In this document: positions 7,856-17,056 of the stretch, in pieces | Layout: each line of letters begins with the position of its first letter | Position numbering within the stretch: the first letter of the stretch is position 1 | Source: DASUCS01 sp041166745 | GTDB lineage: Bacteria; Actinomycetota; Acidimicrobiia; Acidimicrobiales; JACDCH01 | Assembly: GCA_041166745.1 (NCBI GenBank) | Contig: JBEEGH010000032.1 | Location: 40,362-104,361 of the forward strand | Reading direction: 5' to 3' | DNA length: 64,000 nt | Notes under the pieces: model-generated | Databases searched by the model: none | What the model was told of the DNA's origin: nothing | The model's input: the letters and a program-made list of their open reading frames with translations, nothing else | Program-made: the position numbers and the translations under genes

Positions 7856-9861
7856 CCGCCGCGCTCGACGCGTTGCGGGGATTCCGAACGCGCTACGGCC
7901 AGTACCTGCCGTACGTCTTGCTGGCGCTCTATGTGATCCGAGCCGTCACCAAGGCACCGAACATGGGGCAGCTCTTCGCGACGACGCTCATCGGAATCTC
8001 CGAGGGCTGCGTCTTCGCCATCGCCGCCAGCGGACTCGTCCTCACGTACGCCACGACGGGCGTCTTCAACTTCGCCCACGGCGCGGTCGGCATGATGTCC
8101 GCGTACCTGTACTGGGCACTCATCGCGCAACACGACGTACCGGTCGTGATCGCACTCGTCATCATCCTCTTTGTCTTCGCTCCACTCGTGGGCATTGCCA
8201 TCGAGCGGGTGATGCGCTTCTTCAACGATGCTCCGGTCCAGACGACAGTGACCGTGACGATCGCACTCACGGTCATGCTCATCGGCCTCGCGCAGAAGAT
8301 GTTTCCACCGGACAGCGGCTTTCGGCTCGATCCGCTTCTCGGCCTCAAGACCCTGCACATCTGGGAAGCCCGCCCCAGCTACGACAACATCCTCGCTCTC
8401 GTTCTCGCGGTCGCGGTCGCGATCCTGCTGCGCGGTCTTCTCTTCGCGAGCCGCACCGGCGTCGCGATGCGTGCCGTCGTCGACAACCCGACCCTGGCCG
8501 CCCTCAACGGTGCGCCCCCGGTCACCATCGCCCGTTACAGCTGGATTCTCGGCTCGGTGCTCGCCGCACTGGCGGGCGTTCTCCTCGCGAGCCAAACGGG
8601 GTCGCCGACCCAGATCGAGCTGACGTTCTTCATCCTGGCGGCCTACGGCGCCGCGGTGATCGGCAAACTCAAGAGCCTCCCGCTCACGTTCGCCGGCGCC
8701 ATCGTGCTCGGGATCCTCAAGAGTCAGGCCTTCTTCGTGCTTCCGAAGGGAAACTTCTGGAGCTCGATGCAGATCGCCCTGCCGGGCGTGTTCCTCTTCC
8801 TGTCGGTACTCCTCGTGCCCGCTGCCCGCCTCAGCGTCGGCCGCATCGTCGGGGTGAAGGCACCTCGGGTTCCGAACCTACGATCGTCGTTGGTCCGAGC
8901 CGCCGTGTTCATGGGCGCGATGGTGCTGCTGTCGCGGCTCGCGCCGGCGGCCAACATCACGGACATGAGTAGGGCGCTCATCTACGGCGTGCTCCTGCTC
9001 TCGCTCGTGCTGCTCACCGGCTTCAGCGGTCAGATCTCGCTCTGCCAGTACGTGTTCGTCGGCGTCGGTGCGTGGGCGATGGGCTACTACTTCGGTGGCC
9101 ACAGCATCTTCGGGATCCTGCTCGCCGGACTCATTGCCGTTCCATTTGGAGCGCTCGTTGCACTGCCCGCGATCCGGCTTCAGGGCTTGTACCTCGCATT
9201 GGTCACCCTGGGTTTCGCGGCGATGTCGCAAGACCTCGTGCTCAGCCATTCCTATCTCTACGGCGGCGGCGACGTCCGGGTCGGCCGGCTACATCTCTTG
9301 GGACTCAAGTTCGACAGCGACAAGTCGTTCTTCGTCCTCTGCGCCATCGTGTTCACGCTCATGGCCGTCGGCGTCCTCGCGCTCAAGCGCGGCCCGCTCG
9401 GTCGGCGCCTCGCGGCGCTGCGCGACAGCCAGGCCGCGTGCGCCACGCTCGGGCTCGATGTCCGGCGTACGAAACTCGTGGTGTTCTCGATGTCTGCGTT
9501 CATCGCGGGAATCGCAGGCGCGCTGTTCGGCGGCCTCAATGCGTTCAACTCCGTAGTGCAGTTCGATCGGATCAACAACATCGTCCTGTTGCTGTTCGCC
9601 GTCGTCGGTGGCATCACCACCGTCACGGGCGCGCTCATCGGCGGTTCGCTCTTCGCGCTTCTTCCCTACGTACAGAGCGAGTACCCCGACCAAGCCGGCC
9701 TCGTCTTCGCCGCGGTCGCCATCGCGGTGGTCGCGCTCGGCCGCCAACCCAACGGTCTCGCCGGCATGCTGTTCGGCGCGATCTCCGGGCGCGGCAAGCC
9801 GGGCCGCGAGAAGTCAGACAACAGCACGAGTGCAAAGGAGCTCGCGCGTGCGTCGACGTAG
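7852..9861 (+). CDS. fused LivH-LivM branched-chain-type ABC permease
   Basis: This 669-residue membrane protein joins both Liv permeases. The LivH half carries GLVLTYATTGVFNFAHG about residue 60. The LivM half begins about residue 380 with GFSGQISLCQYVFVG and ends with GGITTVTGALIGGSLFALLP. The start is GTG 7852, in a GTGA overlap with the binding-protein stop. Separate LivH and LivM are about 300 residues each, so the length fits a head-to-tail fusion. It resembles the partial permease at the left edge, which points to duplication of a whole transport module. The last 14 nt overlap the next gene. Confidence 0.9.
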   Translation: MTAALDALRGFRTRYGQYLPYVLLALYVIRAVTKAPNMGQLFATTLIGISEGCVFAIAASGLVLTYATTGVFNFAHGAVGMMSAYLYWALIAQHDVPVVIALVIILFVFAPLVGIAIERVMRFFNDAPVQTTVTVTIALTVMLIGLAQKMFPPDSGFRLDPLLGLKTLHIWEARPSYDNILALVLAVAVAILLRGLLFASRTGVAMRAVVDNPTLAALNGAPPVTIARYSWILGSVLAALAGVLLASQTGSPTQIELTFFILAAYGAAVIGKLKSLPLTFAGAIVLGILKSQAFFVLPKGNFWSSMQIALPGVFLFLSVLLVPAARLSVGRIVGVKAPRVPNLRSSLVRAAVFMGAMVLLSRLAPAANITDMSRALIYGVLLLSLVLLTGFSGQISLCQYVFVGVGAWAMGYYFGGHSIFGILLAGLIAVPFGALVALPAIRLQGLYLALVTLGFAAMSQDLVLSHSYLYGGGDVRVGRLHLLGLKFDSDKSFFVLCAIVFTLMAVGVLALKRGPLGRRLAALRDSQAACATLGLDVRRTKLVVFSMSAFIAGIAGALFGGLNAFNSVVQFDRINNIVLLLFAVVGGITTVTGALIGGSLFALLPYVQSEYPDQAGLVFAAVAIAVVALGRQPNGLAGMLFGAISGRGKPGREKSDNSTSAKELARAST

Positions 9862-11401
9862 GCGAACCCTTGCCGGGCTGCTCGGGGTCGCGCTGATTGC
9901 CGCGATGGGTGCCAACGGCTCAGCGCGGGCGCAGACGAGTGGCGGCCCGACCGACCTGGCCTCGCAGTTCGGCGGCTACGCCCTCGATGCCGACAGCGAG
10001 GGAATGTCGTTCACGTACGACAGTCCCGGCCTCATCCCCGGAACCCCTTCACCGCTCGCGCAGGTGAGCTTCCCCGAATCACTGGTCAACATGAACAAGA
10101 GCCCGAGCGGTTACGCACTGGCGAGCCTCGTGTATCCCGGCCCCCTGCTCGCCGACCTGCCCACGGTGCTGGCCCTCGGCGGCTTCGATCAGCAGACCGA
10201 ACCGCTCGGCCCAGATCGCCCCATGACGGGAGACATCCCCGCCTACCCCGTGCGCGCCGAGGCGTTCTATCCCGGGGGCCCCACGTCGAAAGCGCAGGAC
10301 GTCGGTTCGGGACGCGAGACGGTGAACACCGCGGCGGACTCTGCAAATGCAACGGCGCTCTATGGCGCGGCCACGCTTCCGCCCCTCTTCACCACCGGCT
10401 CGGCCACGTCGACCACCGAGACCCACCTCGAGCAGGGTCTCGCCGTGAGCCGCACTCGGGTCGAGCTCAGCGGCGTCGACCTGTTCGCCAGCCTCATCCA
10501 CATCGAGTCGATCGTCACCGACCTCGTGTCCACGAGCGACGGAACCACCGCGGCGACGGACGGCACCACGATCGTGAGCGGCGTGACGTTTCTCGGTCTG
10601 CCGGCCACGCTCGACGGCAGCGGCATCCACCTCGCGCCGCAGGCTGCTGTCCCCGGAGCACCCGCGACGCTGCCGCCGCTCGGCGGTATCACCGATCCGC
10701 TGCAACCGGTCCTCACCCAAGTCAACGACCTGATCGTCTCGACGGTCGGCACAGCCAACGCCGGCATCAACGAACTACTCAACGCCGGCGGCATCACGGT
10801 GCAACTCATCCAACCGACCGAGGTGAAGAACGGCGCCGACGCCAGCCGCCTTGCGAGTGGGGTGCTCGTCACCATTCGGTACACGGGCGACAGCGAGCCG
10901 GTGTTCGGTGAGATCCTCAAGCTGATCGACCCGACGAAGGTGCCCGCCGACTATGTCGATCCCTGCACCACGTTCCAGCAGCCTGCGCCCTGCCCGATCC
11001 CGTTCTCATCACCGCAAACCCTCGTGCTCGCGATGAAAACCACGCATGTCGAGACCATCGGCCTCGCCGCGGGCCACGTGCATACGGGCGCGTCGCAGCC
11101 GTTCGCGTTGCCGAGCATCGGATCCGTAGGCGGCATCTCCACCCCGGGCGCGACGGCGGGATTCAGCACGCCCACGCCCGCGCTCGGTGGTGGTGGCGGA
11201 GGTGGTTCCGGGGGCGGATCGCCGTCGATCGGCTCGGCGACCCCGCTCGGTTTCGTCGGGGGCAGCCCGCTCGCCGCGGCCGTGTCGATCATGCTCTTGG
11301 TCTTGGCCAGCTCCGCGTTTTGGTTCGGATCGGGCCGGCTGGCCGACAATGTCCTCTCCGTGGCCAGCTCGTCATGCCCAGAAGGACTCGACCGTGCCTG
11401 A
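9848..11401 (+). CDS. secreted, C-terminally membrane-anchored protein of unknown function
   Basis: This 517-residue protein has a basic N terminus (MRRRRRT) and a hydrophobic signal segment to about residue 30. A Thr/Ser/Ala-rich extracellular body follows, then a Gly/Ser linker (about 448-470) and a C-terminal transmembrane helix (AAAVSIMLLVLASSAFWF). The GTG start 9848 follows AAGGAG by 7 nt and overlaps the permease by 14 nt. I do not recognise the fold with certainty; it recalls actinobacterial 'choice-of-anchor' beta-rich surface proteins. Its place in the operon suggests a surface partner of the transporter. That role is inference. Confidence 0.7.
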   Translation: MRRRRRTLAGLLGVALIAAMGANGSARAQTSGGPTDLASQFGGYALDADSEGMSFTYDSPGLIPGTPSPLAQVSFPESLVNMNKSPSGYALASLVYPGPLLADLPTVLALGGFDQQTEPLGPDRPMTGDIPAYPVRAEAFYPGGPTSKAQDVGSGRETVNTAADSANATALYGAATLPPLFTTGSATSTTETHLEQGLAVSRTRVELSGVDLFASLIHIESIVTDLVSTSDGTTAATDGTTIVSGVTFLGLPATLDGSGIHLAPQAAVPGAPATLPPLGGITDPLQPVLTQVNDLIVSTVGTANAGINELLNAGGITVQLIQPTEVKNGADASRLASGVLVTIRYTGDSEPVFGEILKLIDPTKVPADYVDPCTTFQQPAPCPIPFSSPQTLVLAMKTTHVETIGLAAGHVHTGASQPFALPSIGSVGGISTPGATAGFSTPTPALGGGGGGGSGGGSPSIGSATPLGFVGGSPLAAAVSIMLLVLASSAFWFGSGRLADNVLSVASSSCPEGLDRA

Positions 11402-12125
11402 TCACCCGCCGCGCACGCGCCCGTTGACCGTCGCCTCGCTCGCGGAACCGGCGGCAACGGCGCCGGCCGCGCCGCGGGACGATCTCGCCGTGGACGACGT
11501 GGTGATCGTGCCCCAGACGTCCACACCCGGCGATGCCGCCGCGGCATCAGAGGCGAGCGGGTATCAACGCCTCGCCGAAGGTGTCCGGTCGCTCCGCACC
11601 GGCGGAGGCACGCTCAACTTGAGCGAACACACACTCATGGTCCTCGGCGGCGTGATCGCACCGCTCGGGCTCGTGATCGTGATCCTCGGCTGGTACGGCG
11701 CCGCGCACTCGCCATTCCTCTTCCAGCAGGTGCCGTACCTCATCTCGGGTCTCGGGCTCGGCCTCGGCCTCGTCTTCCTGGGCTCGTTCTTCTACTTCGC
11801 CCACTGGATCACCGAGTTGGTGAAAGAGGGCCGCACGCAGTCCGCCGCGATGATCGAGGCCATCGCTCGACTCGAGGAGACCGTCAAGCAGCAGGCAGGC
11901 GCCGACCGGCTCGCCGCCGCGAGCGACGATGCCGTCGCACCGAGCCCCAACGGTGCCGCCGCCGCCGCCGGCGACCTCGTGGCCACCGGCAAGGGCACGA
12001 TGGCCCACCGGCCTGACTGCGTCGTGGTCGCAGGCAAGCCGGGCCTGCGGCGGGTGGCGGCGGACGAAGAACTCGTCGCGTGCAAGCTGTGCGAGCCGTA
12101 CGCGGAGGCCACACAGCCGGAGTGA
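11394..12125 (+). CDS. two-helix membrane protein with C-terminal His/Cys motif
   Basis: This 243-residue protein has a disordered acidic N terminus and two transmembrane helices about residues 80-135. A basic/helical segment follows (WITELVKEGRTQSAAMIEAI), then an Ala-rich linker and a compact C-terminal motif. That motif has H205, C209, C230 and C233 (HRPDC ... CKLC), a likely metal site. The GTG at 11394 follows GAAGGA and overlaps the upstream stop by 8 nt. I do not recognise a family. It sits between a secreted protein and NfeD, so a role in the same membrane complex is possible but unproven. Confidence 0.65.
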   Translation: MPDHPPRTRPLTVASLAEPAATAPAAPRDDLAVDDVVIVPQTSTPGDAAAASEASGYQRLAEGVRSLRTGGGTLNLSEHTLMVLGGVIAPLGLVIVILGWYGAAHSPFLFQQVPYLISGLGLGLGLVFLGSFFYFAHWITELVKEGRTQSAAMIEAIARLEETVKQQAGADRLAAASDDAVAPSPNGAAAAAGDLVATGKGTMAHRPDCVVVAGKPGLRRVAADEELVACKLCEPYAEATQPE

Positions 12126-12159
12126 CCCGTACACTGCCTCGCAGGTAACGGAGGTGCAC

Positions 12160-12642
12160 GTGGTATTCGCGTGGATGTTGTTGTTCGTGGTGCTCATCCT
12201 TCTGGAGTTGCACCACCTGGCGTTTTACGCACTGTTCGTTGCGATCGGCGCGTTTGCGGCGGGCATCGTTGCTCTGGTGGCCCCAGACGCGTACGTCTTG
12301 CAGGCCATCGTGGCCACCGCGGTGTCGATTGCGGGCGTCATCCTGATCCGGCCGTACGTCAGCAACGTGTACCATCGGCACAGAGGCGGCCACGTCGCGA
12401 TCGGCGTGCACGGAGGTCTCGTCGGTCAACAAGCCGTGACGCTCGACGAGGTCGGCGATCAGCATCAGATCGGCCACGTGCGCCTGGCCGGTGAGCGGTG
12501 GTTGGCGTTCACCGACGGACCCAAGATCGAGGCCGGACGCTCGGTCTACGTCTCGGCAGTGCGAGGCACGACGCTCGAGGTCTGGCCTGTCGATCTCAAG
12601 AGCATCGAAGCGCCGGACGGCGCGGACGGGAGATTGTCGTGA
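12160..12642 (+). CDS. NfeD-like membrane protein
   Basis: This 160-residue protein has N-terminal transmembrane helices to about residue 68 (FAWMLLFVVLILLELHH and following). A C-terminal beta-rich OB-like domain (about 80-150) holds GERWLAFTDGPKIEAGRSV, typical of NfeD. NfeD proteins occur next to stomatin/SPFH genes and work with them in membrane organisation or quality control. The GTG 12160 is chosen because GGAGG lies 5 nt upstream; an earlier GTG at 12154 overlaps that ribosome site. The gene overlaps the SPFH gene by 4 nt. Confidence 0.8.
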   Translation: MVFAWMLLFVVLILLELHHLAFYALFVAIGAFAAGIVALVAPDAYVLQAIVATAVSIAGVILIRPYVSNVYHRHRGGHVAIGVHGGLVGQQAVTLDEVGDQHQIGHVRLAGERWLAFTDGPKIEAGRSVYVSAVRGTTLEVWPVDLKSIEAPDGADGRLS

Positions 12643-13568
12643 CTGTCGGAGGCGCAATCGCGCTTGGGGTGCTCGCCCTCGTGGTGATCGTGCTGTTGAG
12701 CGCCTTTCAGAGCATGGTGAACATCGTCCAGCAAGGCCAGGTCGGTGTCGTCAAGCGGTTCGGCGAGTACCAGCGAACGCACGAGCCGGGACTCGTGTTC
12801 ATTCGTCCGTTCATCGAGGCACTACAGCGGGTCGACATGCGCGAGATCCCGCGGCCGGGTGACCGCCAAGAGGTGATCACGAAGGACAACGTGGTGGTCA
12901 CCGTGAACGCCACGATCTTCACGCAGATCGTCGACGCCAAGCAGGCGTTGTTCAGCGTGGCCAACTTCGACGTCGCCATCGATGCGCTCGCTCGCACCGC
13001 GCTTCGGTCGGTGATCGGCACGATGACCCTCGACCAGGCGCTCTCGGAGCGCGAGCGGATCAACACCGATGTGCAGCAGCAGATGGAAGTTGTCACCGAC
13101 AAGTGGGGCATCCGTATCAGCCGCATCGAGATCGTCGAGATCGCACCGCCTCCGCAGATCCTGCAGGCACTTGCGCTGCAGAAGACGGCTGATCAGGAGA
13201 AGCGGGCGAGCATCCTGCAATCGGAAGGCCAGCAGCAATCCGCCATCAACGTCGCCGAGGGTCAGGCGCAAGCGACCATCCGCGCCGCTGAGGGCGAGAA
13301 ACAAGCGGCGATCCTGCGCGCTGAAGGCGCTCGACAGGCTGCGATCCTCGAGTCCGAAGGACGCTCGCAGGCGATCACGACCGTGTACGAGGCCATCAAG
13401 GCCGCCGAGCCAGACAACAAGCTCGTTGCGATCTTGCAGCTCGACACGTTGTCGAAGTTCGCCGAGAGCGACAACTCCACGATCGTCGTGCCCTACGAGA
13501 GTGCGGGCCTGATGGGCGCGGCCCAGGTGCTCAAGGGCGTCTTAGGCGACAACGGCTCGGGCGCGTAG
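12639..13568 (+). CDS. stomatin/slipin-like SPFH (band 7) protein
   Basis: This 309-residue protein has one N-terminal transmembrane helix (ALGVLALVVIVLLSAF) and then an SPFH domain starting NIVQQGQVGVVKRFGEY. A long Ala/Glu/Gln coiled coil (about 185-265) and a C-terminal segment follow. The GTG start overlaps the NfeD stop (GTGA), a classical NfeD-slipin pair. Slipins form membrane microdomains and interact with membrane proteases. The 3' end overlaps the convergent racemase gene by 27 nt. Confidence 0.88.
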   Translation: MTVGGAIALGVLALVVIVLLSAFQSMVNIVQQGQVGVVKRFGEYQRTHEPGLVFIRPFIEALQRVDMREIPRPGDRQEVITKDNVVVTVNATIFTQIVDAKQALFSVANFDVAIDALARTALRSVIGTMTLDQALSERERINTDVQQQMEVVTDKWGIRISRIEIVEIAPPPQILQALALQKTADQEKRASILQSEGQQQSAINVAEGQAQATIRAAEGEKQAAILRAEGARQAAILESEGRSQAITTVYEAIKAAEPDNKLVAILQLDTLSKFAESDNSTIVVPYESAGLMGAAQVLKGVLGDNGSGA

Positions 13569-14687
13569 GTCCGCTATGGCGGCGGCGTCGTAGCCGAGCT
13601 CGTTCAGCACGTCGTCGGTGTGCTGGCCCGCGTAACAGGCCTTGACCGCGAGCTCACCGGGGGTGCGATCGAGACGCGGCGCTGGCGCAGGATGGCGCAC
13701 CCCGTCCACCTCGATGAACGTCGAGCGGGCGACGTTGTGAGGATGCTCGGGCGCTTCCATCAACGACAGCACCGGCGCGACGCACGCGTCCCGACCTGCG
13801 AACAACTCGGCCCACTCGTCGCGTGTTCGCGCGCGGAAGACCTTTGTGAAGACCGCGCGTAGGTCGCGCCACTGTTCGCGATCGTCACGATCGGGCAGTG
13901 CCTTCGCGTCGAGCCCGAGCCCATCGAGCAACTCCGCGTAGAACTGCGGCTCGATGGCGCCGACGGCGACATACCCACCATCGGCGCATTCGTATGTGTC
14001 GTAGAACGGTGCTCCCGTGTCGAGCATGTTGGTGCCGCGGTCGTCGCTCCAGAAACCGATCTGCCGCGCGGCGTAGAACGGGGCCATGAGCAGCGCCGTG
14101 CCGTCGACCATGGCAGCGTCGACGACCTGACCCTGTCCGTTGCGACCGGCCGCGACGAGCGCGCAGGCGATGCCGTAGGCGAGCAGCAGTCCCCCACCGC
14201 CGAAGTCACCCACGATGTTCAGCGGCGGTGTGGGCGGCCCGCCGGCCCGGCCGAACGCGCTCAACGCGCCGGCGAGCGCGATGTAGTCGATGTCGTGGCC
14301 GGCGCGGTCGGCCAGCGGACCTTCGCGCCCCCACCCGGTCATGCGGCCGTAGACCAGCCGTGCGTTGCGGGCATGACAGTCGGCCGGGCCGACGCCGAGG
14401 CGCTCGGCGACTCCCGGCCGGTACCCCTCGATGAGGACGTCGGCGCCGTCGACGAGCCGAAGCACGAGGTCTCGCCCGGCGTCGGACTTCAGGTCGACCG
14501 CGATCGATCGCCGGCCGCGATCGAGGACCGTACCCGGCGCACGCGTCGGGTCGGCGAAGGCGGCGTCGGCCAACTTGTCGACACGGACGACATCACACCC
14601 CATGTCCGACAGCACCATCCCGCAGAACGGGATCGGTCCGATGCTGGCGAGCTCGACGACCTTGACGCCGGCCAGCGGCCCACTCAC
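13542..14687 (-). CDS. mcr: alpha-methylacyl-CoA racemase (CoA-transferase family III)
   Basis: This 381-residue family III CoA-transferase-fold enzyme would epimerise 2-methylacyl-CoA, needed before beta-oxidation of branched or steroid side chains. Residues equivalent to the catalytic set of mycobacterial MCR (His126, Asp156, Glu241) are present: H131 in GHDIDYIALAG, D161 in VGDFGGGG and E246 in GAIEPQFY. The GTG 14687 is in a GTGA overlap with the hydrolase stop. Other family III transferases lack this trio in this setting, so racemase is the preferred call over a generic CoA-transferase. It fits the ACAD and enoyl-CoA hydratase genes nearby. Confidence 0.88.
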   Translation of the reverse strand: MSGPLAGVKVVELASIGPIPFCGMVLSDMGCDVVRVDKLADAAFADPTRAPGTVLDRGRRSIAVDLKSDAGRDLVLRLVDGADVLIEGYRPGVAERLGVGPADCHARNARLVYGRMTGWGREGPLADRAGHDIDYIALAGALSAFGRAGGPPTPPLNIVGDFGGGGLLLAYGIACALVAAGRNGQGQVVDAAMVDGTALLMAPFYAARQIGFWSDDRGTNMLDTGAPFYDTYECADGGYVAVGAIEPQFYAELLDGLGLDAKALPDRDDREQWRDLRAVFTKVFRARTRDEWAELFAGRDACVAPVLSLMEAPEHPHNVARSTFIEVDGVRHPAPAPRLDRTPGELAVKACYAGQHTDDVLNELGYDAAAIADLRARAVVA

Positions 14688-15610
14688 CCCTCGGGCAACG
14701 AGGGTGGGGTGTGGCCGAGGCGGGTGGAGACGTCGCGGCAGGCGTGCAGGAGCGGTGCGGCGAACGCCGGCTTCGCACAGATGAGGTGACCGTCTTCGAC
14801 CTTGTGGATGGTTGCGCCCGGGATCGCAAGGGCCATCTGTGCCTGGGCCAACGGTGGGATCGCGCGGTCCTTGGTCGTGATCAGCACCGCCGTCGGCACA
14901 TCGATCTTGTTGATCCACTTGGCGCGGTAGTTGCTCATCGCGATGCCCGCTTCCATCACCATGCGGGCACTGTGTCGGCGCATCTCGGCGCGCGCCCACG
15001 TGCGGATGCTCGACGGGCGCGCCGCGGTGGCAACCGGGAACAGTCGTTGCACACGGCGCACCGGCACCTTCGTCGCGATCTGTCCGAGCCGGGTGCTACC
15101 CGCCGCCACCGCCATCATCGTGGCGAAGATCCACTGCTCGCGCACGCCCGGCATCAACCGGTGCGCGGTCGAACACAGCACAAGACCTTCCACCTTCTCC
15201 GGATGGCGTCGCCACAGCAGTTGAGCGACCGGGCCACCCAACGAGTACCCGACGGCGATGACCGGGCCGACTCCGAGCACGTCGAGCGTGGCGGCAGCGT
15301 CGTCGGCGCAATCCGCCAAGCGAAAACGTCGTCCGTTGCGAATACCGCGTCCGTGCCCGCGCATGTCGACGGCGATCACGCTGAAGTGCTCGCTGAGCGC
15401 GTCGAAGACACGGAACCAATTGAGGCCGCCACTCGCCATCCACCCGTGCAGCAACAGCAGCGTCGGAGCCCCGGGGGGGCCCTCGATCTGTCGCACGAAC
15501 GTCGTGCCCCGGCCGGGAAGGGTCACCCGCTTGCCCATCGGGAGCGGAGGGCCACCGACTGGATACACGGTCAGGTCAGCGGCATGAGCTGCGTCGTCGA
15601 GCATCACCAC
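14684..15610 (-). CDS. alpha/beta hydrolase
   Basis: This 308-residue alpha/beta-hydrolase-fold enzyme carries the oxyanion motif HGWMASG, the nucleophile elbow GYSLGG and a late His in EDGHLICAKP. The start is the GTG-GTG-ATG run at 15610-15604. No ribosome site is visible, but a TAATCT box ends exactly 6 nt upstream, so a leaderless transcript is likely. It lies 21 nt after a WS/DGAT gene and overlaps the racemase gene by 4 nt. A lipase, esterase or thioesterase role is plausible; the substrate is unknown. Confidence 0.82.
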   Translation of the reverse strand: MVMLDDAAHAADLTVYPVGGPPLPMGKRVTLPGRGTTFVRQIEGPPGAPTLLLLHGWMASGGLNWFRVFDALSEHFSVIAVDMRGHGRGIRNGRRFRLADCADDAAATLDVLGVGPVIAVGYSLGGPVAQLLWRRHPEKVEGLVLCSTAHRLMPGVREQWIFATMMAVAAGSTRLGQIATKVPVRRVQRLFPVATAARPSSIRTWARAEMRRHSARMVMEAGIAMSNYRAKWINKIDVPTAVLITTKDRAIPPLAQAQMALAIPGATIHKVEDGHLICAKPAFAAPLLHACRDVSTRLGHTPPSLPEG

Positions 15611-15616
15611 AAGGAG

Positions 15617-15622
15617 AGATTA
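15617..15622 (-). promoter_or_regulatory. -10 box of a likely leaderless promoter
   Basis: TAATCT on the minus strand ends 6 nt before the GTG at 15610. That spacing places transcription start at or very near the start codon. No clear -35 was found. The spacing equals that before the dop and enoyl-CoA hydratase starts. Confidence 0.4.
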
Positions 15623-15631
15623 GGCAGACTG

Positions 15632-17056
15632 TCAGGACCTGACGCGCATGTCAGCTGACCGACCGATGCTCAACAACTCGTCCAGCGCATCTGCCATCCC
15701 ATCGGTGATCTCGTGCGGGTCCGCGATGTGCTCACGACACGCGATAACACCCACATTGAGCTGCTCGCAGTAGCTCCACACCGTGACGTTCAGGCCGATT
15801 CCCTCGAGGATCGGACCGACGGAGTAGATGCCTTCCATGCGAGCACCGGCGACATAGAGCGGATCCCGAGGACCGGGAACGTTCGACACGACGACGTTGA
15901 TCGGCGGACGAACTCGCTCGGCCAAACCGAAGCGGCTGTACTGCCGCATGAAGAACGAGTACGGCCGCGGCGGCGTGTACTCGCTCCAGTCGGCGAGCAT
16001 GTCTGCGCCGAGGATGTTGTGCATCTCCTTCGCCGCACTCGTGACGTCGTGAATGGCGCGCAGGCGCTCGATCGGATCCTCGATGTTCGTCGCCAGCGTG
16101 GTGAACATGTTCGAGACCTTGTTTCCACCGAGACGTCGGATCGCGTCCGGGTCGTCCGTGGACACGGGCACACCCGCAACCAGCGCGCGATCGGGCAGTG
16201 CCCCGCGCTTGTCGAGCCACATGCGCAGCGATCCCGCCACCATCGCGAGGACGATGTCGTTGATCGTGACATCGAATGCCGACTTCGCCTCCTTCACGTC
16301 GGCCAACGCGAGCGTGCTGGTCGCGAAGGAGCGATGAGGCGTGAGCGACCCGTTGAACGGCGTGCGGGCGGTGTCCAAGATCGGACGAGGCGTCGCCACG
16401 TCTGCTGACTTGCGGTGGGCCGAGACTCGCTTGATGCCCTGAACCGTTCGCCGCAGGAGTCCGGGGAGCTGCACGATTCGTACGAGCAGGTCGCGCAGCG
16501 CATCGACGATCAGCCGCATTCGGGTTGGCATCTCCTCGCCATGCCACGGCTCGAGCGGTGAGGGTGGATCGACCTCGTCCGGAGTGGTTGCCATCACATT
16601 GGCGAGCATCGCGGCGGCGGCCACACCGTCGGCGACGGAGTGATGGATCTTGGCGAGAAAACCGACACGGCCCCCTTCGAGACCCTCCAGCATCCAGATC
16701 TCCCAGAGGGGCTTGCTGCGGTCGAGCTGCCACGACGCGATGTCGGCGATCACGCTGTCCATCTCTTCGCGGCCGCCGGGCGGCGGAACGCCGATGCGCC
16801 GCACGTGATACGAGAGGTCGAAATCCGGATCTTCGATCCACACGGGATGATGCAGCTGGCCCGGAACTTGCACGATCCGGCGACGGAAGCCCGGCAGCAG
16901 ATGCAATCGACGGTCGAGCTCGTGTTGAAAGCGTGCAAAGTCGTAGCCACCGGGCACGGTCGACACGTCGAGCACCGTGTACTTCAAGGTGTGCATGTGC
17001 AGCGTGGGGGTCTCGTTGTACAGAAAGCTCGCATCGAGGCCGGACAGTCGCTCCAC
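15632..17056 (-). CDS. wax ester synthase / diacylglycerol acyltransferase (WS/DGAT)
   Basis: This 474-residue acyl-CoA-dependent acyltransferase makes wax esters or triacylglycerol at the membrane. The catalytic motif HHSVADG is at residues 138-144. The N-terminal SGLDASFLYNETP and the later VVSNVPGP phrase are both family marks. GTG 17056 follows AAGGAGG by 6 nt, so the start is firm. The gene is divergent from a serine hydrolase gene with only 37 bp between the starts. A paralogue lies at 18279. Neutral-lipid storage is the inferred role. Confidence 0.93.
   Translation of the reverse strand: MERLSGLDASFLYNETPTLHMHTLKYTVLDVSTVPGGYDFARFQHELDRRLHLLPGFRRRIVQVPGQLHHPVWIEDPDFDLSYHVRRIGVPPPGGREEMDSVIADIASWQLDRSKPLWEIWMLEGLEGGRVGFLAKIHHSVADGVAAAAMLANVMATTPDEVDPPSPLEPWHGEEMPTRMRLIVDALRDLLVRIVQLPGLLRRTVQGIKRVSAHRKSADVATPRPILDTARTPFNGSLTPHRSFATSTLALADVKEAKSAFDVTINDIVLAMVAGSLRMWLDKRGALPDRALVAGVPVSTDDPDAIRRLGGNKVSNMFTTLATNIEDPIERLRAIHDVTSAAKEMHNILGADMLADWSEYTPPRPYSFFMRQYSRFGLAERVRPPINVVVSNVPGPRDPLYVAGARMEGIYSVGPILEGIGLNVTVWSYCEQLNVGVIACREHIADPHEITDGMADALDELLSIGRSADMRVRS

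Noticed and set aside
9608..9847. N-terminal extension of the secreted protein gene
   Set aside because: The extension is Arg/Ser/Ala-rich and lies inside the permease gene. GTG 9848 with AAGGAG gives a proper signal peptide.
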